Part shown: positions 1 to 8,483 of the stretch, one piece after another | How the letters are laid out: every line of letters starts with the position of its first letter | Numbering within the stretch: the first letter of the stretch is position 1 | NCBI RefSeq assembly: GCF_018918025.1 | Contig: NZ_JAHLPT010000002.1 | Coordinates: 124,001-188,000 of the forward strand | Length of the DNA: 64,000 nt | Reading direction: 5' to 3' | From: Oscillibacter sp. MSJ-31 | Lineage (GTDB): Bacteria; Bacillota; Clostridia; Oscillospirales; Oscillospiraceae | Made by a program: the position numbers and the translations under genes | The notes under the pieces: model-generated | What the model was told of the DNA's origin: nothing | Database searches by the model: none | What the model saw: only the letters and a program-made list of their open reading frames with translations

Positions 1-633
1 CTTATTTTCGTATTTCCTATGCCCATATGAGGTATGCCAGTGTCCGCAGACGATTGTCTTCTCTTCGTCAGCGGTCTGTGCAGCATCGATCCCATTGAAC
101 CATCTTGCCTGCGCCCAATGGGCTTCATCAGCCTCTCGCCACGAAGCAATATAGCTGTAGCTCTTATCCCTGTTCGAAATGCTCGGGACCCATGCATGAG
201 TAAAAACATAGTGCTCCGTTTCAAAGTAATCGAGCATTGCCGGGATAATCTTTTTGTAGAATGGCGTATTCTTTGCTGCGTCAGCAAAATCATAATTTCG
301 GATCGATGCCATCACCGGATCAAATCCAGTCAATTGAAGCGCTGTATCGTAGGTACCATTCGACTTGTGATGACTGTATGGAAGCCCCCCATCAACGGTC
401 ACAAGCTCTACGAACAGGTCTTCATGGTTGCCTCGAATGAGTATCACTCTGTCCTGCTCCATTTGCTCCAGCACAAACTGCTGAACCTGCTTCGCTTCGT
501 GCCCCCGATCAAATATGTCACCGAGCATGATCAGCTTGTGTGGAGTATCATCAGAAAAGAAGCCTGCCTTTTCCAAGGCAGACTTCATCTGCGTATAATA
601 TCCGTGTACATCAGAAACAACATAGTACCGCAT
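1..633 (-). CDS. PPP-family metallophosphoesterase (C-terminus outside window)
   Basis: A calcineurin-like phosphoesterase. In order, the sequence shows the metal-binding motifs DVHG near the N-terminus, GDIFDRG, GNHE and, near the window edge, GHWH. This set is typical of serine/threonine protein phosphatase and ApaH-like enzymes that hydrolyse phosphoesters with two metal ions. The ATG at 633 follows a loose GGAG. 211 codons are visible and the C-terminus lies beyond base 1. It is the last visible gene of a minus-strand operon whose other members are recombinase-linked. Substrate unknown; protein phosphatase or dinucleotide hydrolase are both possible. Confidence 0.85.
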   Translation of the reverse strand, partial: MRYYVVSDVHGYYTQMKSALEKAGFFSDDTPHKLIMLGDIFDRGHEAKQVQQFVLEQMEQDRVILIRGNHEDLFVELVTVDGGLPYSHHKSNGTYDTALQLTGFDPVMASIRNYDFADAAKNTPFYKKIIPAMLDYFETEHYVFTHAWVPSISNRDKSYSYIASWREADEAHWAQARWFNGIDAAQTADEEKTIVCGHWHTSYGHRKYENK

Positions 634-639
634 AGATTC

Positions 640-903
640 TTATTCTCCGCTATCGTCTTCTTTGGATAGTCTGTCTGCCAGAATCCAATCCTTCAGCTTA
701 AAGCAGAACCACTCATCAATTGTCAAATCAAGCTCAGCAAGGGCAAGAATCAGACTTTCCAACTCGGCTTTTCCAAATCCTAAGTTTATGCTAATTGTAA
801 CGTAGTTTTCTGGAAGCTGCAACACATATCGTGCTTCATTACGCTCATAACGCTTTAGCAATTCCGGTTTACTTTCTAAGCACTCTCTGATTACGTCATT
901 CAT
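640..903 (-). CDS. small hypothetical protein, 87 aa
   Basis: No family recognised. An acidic, mostly helical small protein with a Leu-rich middle and no membrane segment or cysteine cluster. Its ATG overlaps the stop codon of the gene upstream (ATGA) and is preceded by GGAG, so translation is probably coupled. It lies 6 bases before the metallophosphoesterase in the same operon. The tight packing is the main evidence that it is real. Confidence 0.65.
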   Translation of the reverse strand: MNDVIRECLESKPELLKRYERNEARYVLQLPENYVTISINLGFGKAELESLILALAELDLTIDEWFCFKLKDWILADRLSKEDDSGE

Positions 904-1301
904 GTCCGCTCCAAGCCTTTCAATGTCCGAAGACTGACTCCCTCCACTAACGAGAAGACTGCCGTATTCTTCTCTTCAAGATACTCTCCGGATAAAACAT
1001 AGGTCTTCGAAATATCCATCTGGTTTGTCTTCATAATCCCATGAACAAATCGCTTGCTGTTAATCCTCATTACGCACTTATGATCGGTAAACAGTTTTAC
1101 CGGAACTCTGAACGCCATCACATCATCCTCGTCGCAAGGGAAAACGCTCAAGGAATCATGGTTGTCCGAGATTTTAATTGATACATGACTTGGCTTCCCC
1201 AAAGCTTTTATGACCCCTTTGCTCACGCTAATACAGCAGCGTGCCCCTTGCAGTGTCAATTCTATCGGATACATTCTATTGTCATTAGTTGCTTCTGCCA
1301 T
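900..1301 (-). CDS. hypothetical protein in recombinase operon, 133 aa
   Basis: No family recognised. The start at 1301 was chosen because GGAGG lies 8 bases upstream; a TTG at 1322 would extend it by 7 codons but has no such site. The protein looks like a mixed alpha/beta soluble domain (ISVSKGVIKALGKP, then several beta-like strands). It overlaps the stop region of the 279-aa gene upstream by 17 bases and the next start by 4, so all these genes are probably co-translated. Confidence 0.65.
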   Translation of the reverse strand: MAEATNDNRMYPIELTLQGARCCISVSKGVIKALGKPSHVSIKISDNHDSLSVFPCDEDDVMAFRVPVKLFTDHKCVMRINSKRFVHGIMKTNQMDISKTYVLSGEYLEEKNTAVFSLVEGVSLRTLKGLERT

Positions 1302-2124
1302 CACTGTCGCCTCCATTTCCAATTATCGAGCCGAGCAGAGTTTCCCTTTTCTTTTCTTGTTCCTGAATACTGATAGAAGCCGCCATCTCATCAGAAACTG
1401 TAGAGGTTACGATGTCACCGCTAGTATCCATATACCCAGATAGTGACTCAAAACTACTTCGCTGTTGAAGTGCTTCATAGTCCGAATAGCTTCTTCCGAG
1501 TTTCATTCGAATTTCATCAGGATAATACTTATTGATGCGTTTTTTCATCTTACCAGATCTCTTATCAAAGTACTCCTCAGGTAATGGATCGAACATAACA
1601 GCCGACGTAAGATCAAACACCAGCACAAGCCCACGTTCAGAGTTGGCAAGTCTGCCATAAACTTTATACCGGCATTCCCTATTCCATCCCACCATTTTAT
1701 AGATACTCTGAACGTATTCCGGACATGAAATCGAACGATTAACCCACTTGTCTTTCTTAAACCTAGCCCATTCAATTGAAGATATTTCCTCTTCAGCGCA
1801 AATTGCCACAACCATCCGTTTCTTATTCTCGCTTAGCATAGGGAGTACATGCTGCACCCCCTCAAATAGTCGGATTGCTGACATGTTGAATTCCATCCTA
1901 TTTGCACGAATGCTGACTGCTGGCTTTTTGATCATGGAAAAGAACATTTTAGGCGGAACAACATAGTCATCGAGAGATTCAAACTCGATGGCATTCTTTT
2001 TGCCCAATCGTTCTTGGACCAGTTGTCTAATCAGTTCCTGTTCTTTGGGCGTATACCCATCTGTCTTTTCTTCTGTAATCGTGCTTTCAGTAGCAGCAAT
2101 AAGAGATAGTTGATTGTTGTCCAT
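1285..2124 (-). CDS. hypothetical protein downstream of serine recombinase, 279 aa
   Basis: No family recognised with certainty. It is soluble, with a basic middle and a polar, Ser-rich tail. The ATG has GGAGG 5 bases upstream. The gene starts 12 bases after the recombinase stop and overlaps the next gene, which suggests an accessory protein carried with the recombinase. Alternatives include a regulator or a replication accessory protein; nothing in the sequence decides between them. Confidence 0.6.
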   Translation of the reverse strand: MDNNQLSLIAATESTITEEKTDGYTPKEQELIRQLVQERLGKKNAIEFESLDDYVVPPKMFFSMIKKPAVSIRANRMEFNMSAIRLFEGVQHVLPMLSENKKRMVVAICAEEEISSIEWARFKKDKWVNRSISCPEYVQSIYKMVGWNRECRYKVYGRLANSERGLVLVFDLTSAVMFDPLPEEYFDKRSGKMKKRINKYYPDEIRMKLGRSYSDYEALQQRSSFESLSGYMDTSGDIVTSTVSDEMAASISIQEQEKKRETLLGSIIGNGGDSDGRSN

Positions 2125-2136
2125 ATTGTCCTCCGA

Positions 2137-4098
2137 TTACATCGCATCATAGATTTGATCTAACTCATCAGCAATCTCCCCCCGAGATGGAATGATGCCA
2201 ATAAAGGGATTGATCACTTTTGTACCATGGTTACGAATATCTGCCGAAGATACCGTATCAAGGACTTTGCTCCTTTGTTGCTTAATATCGTAGCTAACGC
2301 CAAACTGACCTTGCCAGTTCTCCGGATAAGCAACACGAGCAGCAAAGTCGGCCGTTTTCCTACAATCACTTTCCCTATAGGGAATATACTTAGCAGTTGA
2401 ATCGGAGGCGTTGCTTGCATCAATCTTCTTTTTGTCCTTTCCAATTAAAATCTGCGGTTCATCAAGGAAGAAGAAAATGATTCTTTCGCCTCCTCTGACA
2501 CGGGTTACTCCTCTAAATCTAAATCTGTACTTTCTCATCCAGTCGAGCTTATCATACACGGCATTTGAGAATGCTGAAGTGCGCAGTTGCAAACCTGATT
2601 TCTTATCATCCCACGCTACCGCATTGGGATTTGCAGCAGTACAGCTTCTGACTGCTATCACTTCTAATACAGGATGATACAAGAACTCAATATGCTTCTG
2701 CTGGTCGAGCTTATCCCAACAGGCCCCATTCAACTTCAGGGTTTTCCGAGAAAATGTAAGCTGCGGATCGCTGCGAGTCATGAACATAACGCCTGGTGCG
2801 ATACGATAATCGTTCAAAGACATAGAAGCCACGTTGCTGTGTTCAATTCCGTTTACGATATTTGCTTGATGCTCCAACTCTTCAAACTCATTCTCATTAT
2901 ATACTTGTCGAGAAATATCCTGAAATGCCTGATTATCAATGCCGCTCCATATTGGTGAGATACTAACAAAGCCTTTTAGAGCTCCATTATCAATCACATA
3001 GACATCTGGTACACTTCCGAACTTATATCTACTGGCCCGCATCATATGTGCAGCTCTAGCGATTTCGGGGGAAACGATTCCCTCATGGTAATGTGGAATA
3101 TAAGCTCCTTCTCTAAGTCCGTCATTCTTCGCTGTAACTTTCTCCTTGTAATCAATAACAACCCTTTTTCTTACTTCGAGATCCCCCCAACGCCGCTCAT
3201 TCTCCATGATGGCTTTCACCATTGGCGCAGTCCATTCGGTGCGCCCGCGAAGGGTTTGGCGCTGTTTATCCGTCAGCACATCTGCAATTTCTCCTGCGGT
3301 GTGCCCACATAAGGTAGCTAAAAAGATATACTTTACCGTTTTCGCCTCTTCCTGCTCGATAACAAAGCCCCCCTCTATCGTATGTCGTAAGCCAAGCAAA
3401 TCAGATAAAGGGAACTGTCCTGTGCAGATTCTCTGATCATAGGACAGAATCATCCGACGACTCTTATTGCCAGATTCCCACTCAGCAAAAAGGCCTTGCA
3501 TTTGAAGCCTCTCGTTTATGTTTGGATCAAGTGTATATAAGTCTTCGGTTTCAAAATATACGCCAACTGGATTCGACGGGTTTGTTGTTCTGAGTTTTCG
3601 AACCTCTTCAATCAAGTCAGAAATATTTCGAGCAAATCGAGATACGCTAGCGCAGACAATAAGATCCATTTTCTTTTTTGACGCGTCTTCCAGCATCCGT
3701 TTAAATTCAGGACGCCATTTCTTTGAAGTACCCGATTTGCCTTCGTCACTGTATATTTCCGCCAACTCCCAATTAGGGGTTTTGGCAATTTTTTCTGTAT
3801 AGTACTTTGTTTGATTCTCAATAGAGGAAACTTGCTCCTTGCTTTTTGTACTTACGCGAGCATAAACGGCAACCCGTTTATGCTCTTCGTCGCGAATAGT
3901 TGGAGTAGGCTTTGCCGGCCGAAAAATCGTCTGTGGCGGAACTGAATAATGCTGGATCCGCTTTTTTGTCTCATAGCGGTAGTATTCCCGATCAGCATCC
4001 TGGGGTCGCCACACGGGGAACTGTGCACCTGTTTCTCCTTGTTCGCCATCACGAATTCCCGGCTGCACATTCTTTTCATTCGCCATGTCATTTTCCAT
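2137..4098 (-). CDS. large serine recombinase
   Basis: A site-specific recombinase of the resolvase/invertase superfamily. The N-terminal catalytic domain begins after a roughly 70-residue lead with YARVST, whose Ser (about residue 83) is the expected nucleophile. It continues with the conserved blocks YSDEGKSGTS, RPEFKRMLEDA and SRFARN. A recombinase domain and a long C-terminal DNA-binding region follow. At 653 aa it fits the large serine integrases that move phages and Tn4451-like elements. The protein start is uncertain: ATG 4098 lies only 3 bases after AGGAG, and ATG 4086 is an alternative. It overlaps the resolvase-like gene upstream by 11 bases. Confidence 0.92.
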   Translation of the reverse strand: MENDMANEKNVQPGIRDGEQGETGAQFPVWRPQDADREYYRYETKKRIQHYSVPPQTIFRPAKPTPTIRDEEHKRVAVYARVSTKSKEQVSSIENQTKYYTEKIAKTPNWELAEIYSDEGKSGTSKKWRPEFKRMLEDASKKKMDLIVCASVSRFARNISDLIEEVRKLRTTNPSNPVGVYFETEDLYTLDPNINERLQMQGLFAEWESGNKSRRMILSYDQRICTGQFPLSDLLGLRHTIEGGFVIEQEEAKTVKYIFLATLCGHTAGEIADVLTDKQRQTLRGRTEWTAPMVKAIMENERRWGDLEVRKRVVIDYKEKVTAKNDGLREGAYIPHYHEGIVSPEIARAAHMMRASRYKFGSVPDVYVIDNGALKGFVSISPIWSGIDNQAFQDISRQVYNENEFEELEHQANIVNGIEHSNVASMSLNDYRIAPGVMFMTRSDPQLTFSRKTLKLNGACWDKLDQQKHIEFLYHPVLEVIAVRSCTAANPNAVAWDDKKSGLQLRTSAFSNAVYDKLDWMRKYRFRFRGVTRVRGGERIIFFFLDEPQILIGKDKKKIDASNASDSTAKYIPYRESDCRKTADFAARVAYPENWQGQFGVSYDIKQQRSKVLDTVSSADIRNHGTKVINPFIGIIPSRGEIADELDQIYDAM

Positions 4099-4603
4099 CC
4101 TCTCCTAAGTCTGCGATGGCGGAAACCACTCCTTTTAACCACTTTTGATGGTCTGGCGGATTAAGATAAATGTAGTCTTCAGCCATTTTTATCAGCGCCT
4201 CCCGCTGTTTGTCTTCATTTATGACAGTGTTAATGTTGAACTGGTCATCATCCGTTATGATGTCCACTCGGTCGCTCAGATTAAAAATGAAATGGAGCCA
4301 ATAGCAAAACTCCCGTGTATTTGCCGCCAAATATCCTTTCGTTTCCGCAAAAATCAGATTCACTTTGCCATCCGCACAGTCCCGCATGAGGCGCAACATT
4401 TCAGGGCGTTTGACTGTTTCTTTACAGCCGGTAATATCGATATAGACATCGACGAGTTCGCCATCCTCAAAGTCACCAAAACGCCGCTTAAACACATTTT
4501 GATGAAATACTCGGATTTCTCTTTCATTGCGCAGATTCAGTTTTGCTCTTTTCACATAGCCACCAATCCGATAGTCTCTCTTTACTCCCGTGATAATGCT
4601 CAT
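4088..4603 (-). CDS. resolvase-like protein lacking the catalytic serine region, 171 aa
   Basis: The central block RPEMLRLMRDCADGKVN, then a segment shaped like IFAETKGYLAANTREF, lines up in order and spacing with the resolvase segment RPEFxRMLxDAxxGKxDLI...SRFARN of the serine recombinase next door. The N-terminal ARVST nucleophile motif is absent, and the usual SRFARN arginine block is replaced by GYLAAN. I read it as a catalytically dead relative, perhaps a partner that modulates the recombinase. The start at 4603 follows AAGGAAG by 8 bases and overlaps the upstream stop as ATGA. The fold is inferred from this one conserved block. Confidence 0.6.
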   Translation of the reverse strand: MSIITGVKRDYRIGGYVKRAKLNLRNEREIRVFHQNVFKRRFGDFEDGELVDVYIDITGCKETVKRPEMLRLMRDCADGKVNLIFAETKGYLAANTREFCYWLHFIFNLSDRVDIITDDDQFNINTVINEDKQREALIKMAEDYIYLNPPDHQKWLKGVVSAIADLGEDGK

Positions 4604-4923
4604 TCTCTCGGCTTCCTTTTTGAATTCCATACATAGTCCACAAAGATATCCCAGTTATTCATAATCTGCATATAAACGTCCACTTTGATTTCCTTGCTAT
4701 TTTGATCATCGCACCATGGCCCGATGATAACTTCCCATTCACATTTCCCGCAGTAATAGTAAAAAAGCGAACGCCGCAATTCCTCGGCAAACGCATCTTT
4801 CTCCTCGTACTGACGCAAATGCTTCAGAACTTCCTCTCTAAACCGTCCATGTTCAAACACGTTTACCGGCCGGATCTCATGTCTTGTCATGCTATAGTAA
4901 TAGACTTTCCAAACCAAATTCAT
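4600..4923 (-). CDS. hypothetical protein, 107 aa
   Basis: No named family recognised. Short and aromatic-rich, with a CGKCEWEV segment that holds a possible metal-binding Cys pair. The start at 4923 has AAGGAG 7 bases upstream; a longer form from 4947 lacks a ribosome site. It overlaps the following resolvase-like gene by 4 bases, so translation is probably coupled. Small proteins of this look occur in mobile elements of Clostridia, but this is a recollection, not a search result. Confidence 0.6.
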   Translation of the reverse strand: MNLVWKVYYYSMTRHEIRPVNVFEHGRFREEVLKHLRQYEEKDAFAEELRRSLFYYYCGKCEWEVIIGPWCDDQNSKEIKVDVYMQIMNNWDIFVDYVWNSKRKPRE

Positions 4924-4957
4924 CTCATATCTCCTTGTAATCCTCATTAAGAGTTGA

Positions 4958-5920
4958 CTATTTCGGCTTGGGCAAACTCCAATACCAACTTCCTCCGGAA
5001 CGGTAAGTTGTGACTTGGAGTTCTTTTTTTACTTTCTCAACAGTACGGCTGCCAACGCCAATATCGCCCAACCCGGCATATATCTCTTTTGCAGGTCGAT
5101 CTTCATTCTCCAAAAGCTGAATCAATTTTGCGCGCGCTCGTTCTCGTTTGGTTGTCTTGACTGTGATACTGTCCATGAGTTCTGCAGTATTCAAATCGTA
5201 TCTGCCATGCCACACAATCCCACCCTGCTCCTTAAATGAGAAGGCAACCGCTGGACCCTCTGGGGCAAGGCTTGACTTTATCGGGTATATATACCGGATT
5301 CCTGGCCGGCTCTCGTCTCTCGATATCATAAGCACACTGCGCGCAATGGCAGCAATATCAATGGAGCCAAGCCCACGATACAGTGTTTTAGCACCACTTC
5401 CTTTATTCATGTGACCAATCAGGATTACTGCACATTTATAGCGATCTGCAATACTCGCAAGTTTCCGCAAAACCGAGCGCATCTTCGTTGCGCTTTGCAT
5501 ATCCGTATCAGGGGGAATAAATGCCTGAATAGGGTCGATAATAAACACGCTTGCATGCGTATCTCTGATTGCCGTTTCGATTCTTCCATCCTCAAGTGTC
5601 AGCGCAATATCGTCATCTACGATATATGCTACTCTTTCACAGTCTGCACCTGCTTGCTGGAGTCTGGGCTTAATTGTGTCTGCAATGCCATCCTCTGCGC
5701 ACTGATAGATTGCAACATGCCGTCCCGAGGTGGGTGAACCGTCCGGCATAGCCTGTCCTGTCGTAATTCGTGCCACAATATTCAGCGCAAATGTAGACTT
5801 ACCTTCACCCGGATCACCTTGGATCACAGTTAGCTTTCCAAGCGGAATATATGGATACCACAACCATTCAATCGGTTCGGCGATGACATTTGAGTAATAC
5901 TCGTAAACAGAGTCTTCCAT
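4958..5920 (-). CDS. RecA-fold AAA ATPase, RepA-like
   Basis: A hexameric-helicase-type ATPase. Walker A is GDPGEGKS (about residues 35-42) and Walker B is VFIIDPIQ (Asp near 129), followed by a LIGHMNKG sensor-like segment near the middle. This arrangement fits the AAA_25/RepA group used in plasmid replication and DNA repair. The C-terminal 70 residues look like a winged helix (KEIYAGLGDIGVGSRTVEKV). The start at 5920 was preferred because GAGG lies 5 bases upstream; ATG 5986 is possible but poorly supported. It is the first gene of the minus-strand operon that includes the serine recombinase, so a role in replicating or mobilising that element is likely. Confidence 0.8.
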   Translation of the reverse strand: MEDSVYEYYSNVIAEPIEWLWYPYIPLGKLTVIQGDPGEGKSTFALNIVARITTGQAMPDGSPTSGRHVAIYQCAEDGIADTIKPRLQQAGADCERVAYIVDDDIALTLEDGRIETAIRDTHASVFIIDPIQAFIPPDTDMQSATKMRSVLRKLASIADRYKCAVILIGHMNKGSGAKTLYRGLGSIDIAAIARSVLMISRDESRPGIRYIYPIKSSLAPEGPAVAFSFKEQGGIVWHGRYDLNTAELMDSITVKTTKRERARAKLIQLLENEDRPAKEIYAGLGDIGVGSRTVEKVKKELQVTTYRSGGSWYWSLPKPK

Positions 5921-6128
5921 TCCAACCTCACACTTCCCAAAAAGACACTGGTCATACATCATTTCTATTATGATGTAGCCACTCATCTACCGCCATCGCC
6001 ATTTCGGCAACAACACACTCCCTATGAAACCAATTCGGCAAAAGTTGAACTTAAGATCGCACTATTCTCGCCCTTAACCTCGCAAAAAGCACACCCTTAA
6101 AAATGCGTGCGCCCTTGCGATCTTAGCA

Positions 6129-6158
6129 GAAAGAGCACCGCTTACACGGTGCTCTTTC
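6129..6158 (-). terminator. bidirectional hairpin between XRE gene and ATPase operon
   Basis: A perfect 12-bp stem (GAAAGAGCACCG and its complement) with a 6-base loop. Only short T runs follow on either strand. It lies just downstream of the minus-strand XRE gene and upstream of the ATPase operon. Confidence 0.65.
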
Positions 6159-6211
6159 ACGATCCAGAGAGCAAAGCTTCTGTCACTTTGCACCTCTCTG
6201 TTTAGGTCTTC

Positions 6212-6511
6212 TTAATTGCTATGTAGTTCTAATAATGCAAGCGCATCTTGCAAGGCTCTCTTATCCGCCCGACGCATGGCCCTTATCATTACAACTTCAT
6301 TTTCGGTTATGCTCGTGTCAACAACCTCATCATTCCCAATCAAATAGTCTACCGAAACGCTATACAACTTAGAAAGCTTCAGGAGAATATCGATGGATGG
6401 CTCTCGTTTGCCGTTTTCATAACGGCTGTAAACAGATGGCAAGCAGCACAGATAGTCTGATACCTCTTGTACTTTGAGTTTGCGATTGATTCGTATTTCC
6501 TTCAGGTTCAT
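6212..6511 (-). CDS. XRE-family transcriptional regulator
   Basis: A 99-aa DNA-binding protein with an N-terminal HTH_3 domain (roughly residues 4-58, with PSVYSRYENGKREPSIDIL as the recognition region) and a short helical C-terminus. The start at 6511 is set by GGAGG 5 bases upstream; longer readings have no ribosome site. It diverges from a second XRE gene, and the region between them holds four similar dyads, so the pair probably forms a repressor switch. The two proteins are clearly paralogous in the HTH (SRYENGKREPSIDIL against SRYETGSRQPSIDIL). Confidence 0.88.
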   Translation of the reverse strand: MNLKEIRINRKLKVQEVSDYLCCLPSVYSRYENGKREPSIDILLKLSKLYSVSVDYLIGNDEVVDTSITENEVVMIRAMRRADKRALQDALALLELHSN

Positions 6512-6556
6512 GTATGCCTCCGCATTCCGAGATAGTGCGAAGAGACACGAAGCAAT

Positions 6557-6644
6557 TACCCCAACGGAATATGCTACTACCAATTCGGTATTCGGTCAAT
6601 GAGCCGTTTACCAATACGGTAATACGTCGCATTCCGTTCCGGTA
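6557..6644. promoter_or_regulatory. four-site operator array between divergent XRE genes
   Basis: Four 13-base copies of a TACCnnnnCGGtA-like dyad lie at 6557-6569, 6578-6590, 6609-6621 and 6632-6644. The two central ones (TACCAATTCGGTA and TACCAATACGGTA) are nearly identical. For the minus-strand gene, a TTGACC / 17 bases / TAGCAT promoter (6573-6601) has the second site between its -35 and -10. For the plus-strand gene, TATAAT at 6646-6651 directly follows the last site. Confidence 0.7.
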
Positions 6645-6678
6645 GTATAATTAAATAAGCAACATTGGGGAGGAGGTC

Positions 6679-7002
6679 ATGCCTGTGAACATAAAAGATA
6701 TCCGGTCTCGCAAAGGGCTTACACAGGCTGAAGTAGCCTCCGTTTTAGGCGTGTCCTCCGTTGTATATTCTCGATATGAAACGGGTTCCCGGCAACCTTC
6801 CATCGACATTCTAATCCAACTAGCAGATATCTTTGGTGTAACAGTTGACTATCTGCTTGGAAGGCAAGATATAGAGGATTCCACTCTGTCGGAATATGAA
6901 CTCAGTCTGCTGGTTGCTTCGAGAAAGGCTGATGAACGAGCAAAGCAGGACGCTTTGAACATGCTCCTTGCCCACACCGTAAAATCAAATCAGAATGACT
7001 AA
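6679..7002 (+). CDS. XRE-family transcriptional regulator
   Basis: A 107-aa regulator with an N-terminal HTH_3 domain (about residues 5-60, motif VVYSRYETGSRQPSIDIL) and a helical tail. The start at 6679 follows GGGGAGGAGG closely. It faces away from the 99-aa XRE paralogue across the operator array, as in phage- and ICE-type genetic switches. It probably binds the same dyads. It ends at a strong terminator that also ends the converging integrase operon. Confidence 0.88.
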   Translation: MPVNIKDIRSRKGLTQAEVASVLGVSSVVYSRYETGSRQPSIDILIQLADIFGVTVDYLLGRQDIEDSTLSEYELSLLVASRKADERAKQDALNMLLAHTVKSNQND

Positions 7003-7033
7003 GAGGAACTGTAGTTTACAGTTCCTCTTTTCC
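7001..7033. terminator. bidirectional terminator between XRE and integrase genes
   Basis: A perfect 12-bp stem (AAGAGGAACTGT and its complement) with a 5-base loop, followed by TTTT on the plus strand. It starts inside the XRE stop codon and serves two converging genes. Confidence 0.8.
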
Positions 7034-7037
7034 ATTC

Positions 7038-8483
7038 CTATTGCTTTTTAGTGTGTCTTCCCTTTTTGCCTTTAGCTTTTTTTAGCATTGCAAGTTCCTC
7101 TTTACTTGCGCGAATCAGCTGCGCAAGTTTCAACTCACATTCTTCTCTCGTTGTTGCATAGACATTGCGAGATAATCTCTTCCCGTCAATCCATTTTGGT
7201 GACCAACGGCCTTCATATAAATGATCATTGATTTCCGAGATGCACCCTGTACCCGGATGCCTTCTGGTCGTATTAAGGACTGGTTTGAAATCATCTTTAG
7301 GCTTGTCATCCACCTTTACTGTTGATCTTGAATCCAATTCACTCGCCTTGCCGATACTCCTATCGATACTTCGCGCCGCCTCAATTTGCATATCCGTTGT
7401 AATGTGTGCGTAAATGTCCAGTGTAATATCTGAGGACACATGTCCCAACACAGCAGATAACGACTTTACATCCATTCCTTGTTCTAATGCGAGCGTAGCA
7501 AAGGTGTGGCGCAAGTCGTGGTATCTCACCTGTTTACATCCAGCCCTTTCAAGAATTCCATGCAGTTTCGTTCCCAGAGAATGAGGATCCCGTGGCTTGT
7601 TATCATCATACAAAGAAGGAAACATCCATTTCGATGCAACTGTAAGCTGATAGTCACGCAGAACACGAAGAACGCTCTCGGGCAGAATGATTGTTCGTAT
7701 TGAAGCTTTAGTTTTCGGCTTTATAACCATGAGTTCCCCATCCACTCGATAGACTTGTTTATCAATCCGGAGTTCTCCAGTTTCAAAATTAAGATCTTTC
7801 CACTGTAGCGCTATTATTTCACCACGTCTCAAGCCACTTGAGAGTTCCAACAAATACAATGGCAGCATTCCCTCAACCCGAGCTTGTATTAAAAAACGGC
7901 GAACTTCTGCCGCTGAAAGCACTTTCATCTCGCCTGACTTTTTAGGTGGAAGTTTACATCCTATTGTCGGATTCACCGATATGAGATTCTCAACACACGC
8001 TCTTTCTAAAGACGATCTGCATATGGCATGAATCGTCCTGACAGAGCGATCAGAAAGTCCATTTCCATATACATCCCGGTGAGTAATCCGACCATTCTTC
8101 TTCATCTTAGAATAAAACTGCTGAACCTTTGCCTGCGTAATCTGATTCAGTGAGATATTGCCGATATTCGGAATGATATGATTGTAAATGAAATTCTCAT
8201 AGTTTTTCTGAGTTGTTACTCGAAGTTTTGGCTTACAATAGAGCTCATACCAGATTTCAATCCAACTTGAAAATGCCATTTCAGGATCCAACTTATCCGA
8301 CCGCAAGCCCACTTCCTCTTTGATTTTGCTCAGCTTTTCCGCACACTCTTTTTTTGTTTTTGCAGTAACATACTTTTTCTTGACAGATCCATCTTCGGAA
8401 TACCCGATTATGTACCTGCCTTCCCATTGCCCATCACTGCGTTGGTACAGTGTTCCGTTCCCATTTTTTCTTCTCTGCCCCAT
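7038..8483 (-). CDS. tyrosine recombinase/integrase with extra C-terminal domain
   Basis: A phage-type integrase. Catalytic residues visible are Arg219 (GLRRGE), His322 and Arg325 (HDLRHT), His348 (LGH) and the nucleophile Tyr358 (LDIYAH). The N-terminus carries an arm-type AP2-like DNA-binding domain (about 8-54) and a SAM-like core-binding domain (about 70-165). After the catalytic domain, residues 415-460 repeat the AP2-like pattern (YEGRW...KRLSRNVYATTREECELKL), which is unusual. The start has AGGAG 8 bases upstream and overlaps the preceding integrase gene by 76 bases, so the two are translated from one message. Target site unknown. Confidence 0.93.
   Translation of the reverse strand: MGQRRKNGNGTLYQRSDGQWEGRYIIGYSEDGSVKKKYVTAKTKKECAEKLSKIKEEVGLRSDKLDPEMAFSSWIEIWYELYCKPKLRVTTQKNYENFIYNHIIPNIGNISLNQITQAKVQQFYSKMKKNGRITHRDVYGNGLSDRSVRTIHAICRSSLERACVENLISVNPTIGCKLPPKKSGEMKVLSAAEVRRFLIQARVEGMLPLYLLELSSGLRRGEIIALQWKDLNFETGELRIDKQVYRVDGELMVIKPKTKASIRTIILPESVLRVLRDYQLTVASKWMFPSLYDDNKPRDPHSLGTKLHGILERAGCKQVRYHDLRHTFATLALEQGMDVKSLSAVLGHVSSDITLDIYAHITTDMQIEAARSIDRSIGKASELDSRSTVKVDDKPKDDFKPVLNTTRRHPGTGCISEINDHLYEGRWSPKWIDGKRLSRNVYATTREECELKLAQLIRASKEELAMLKKAKGKKGRHTKKQ

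Noticed and set aside
34-669. Plus-strand ORF of 211 codons at the left edge
   Set aside because: It is antisense to the metallophosphoesterase, whose DVHG, GDIFDRG, GNHE and GHWH motifs are clear on the minus strand.
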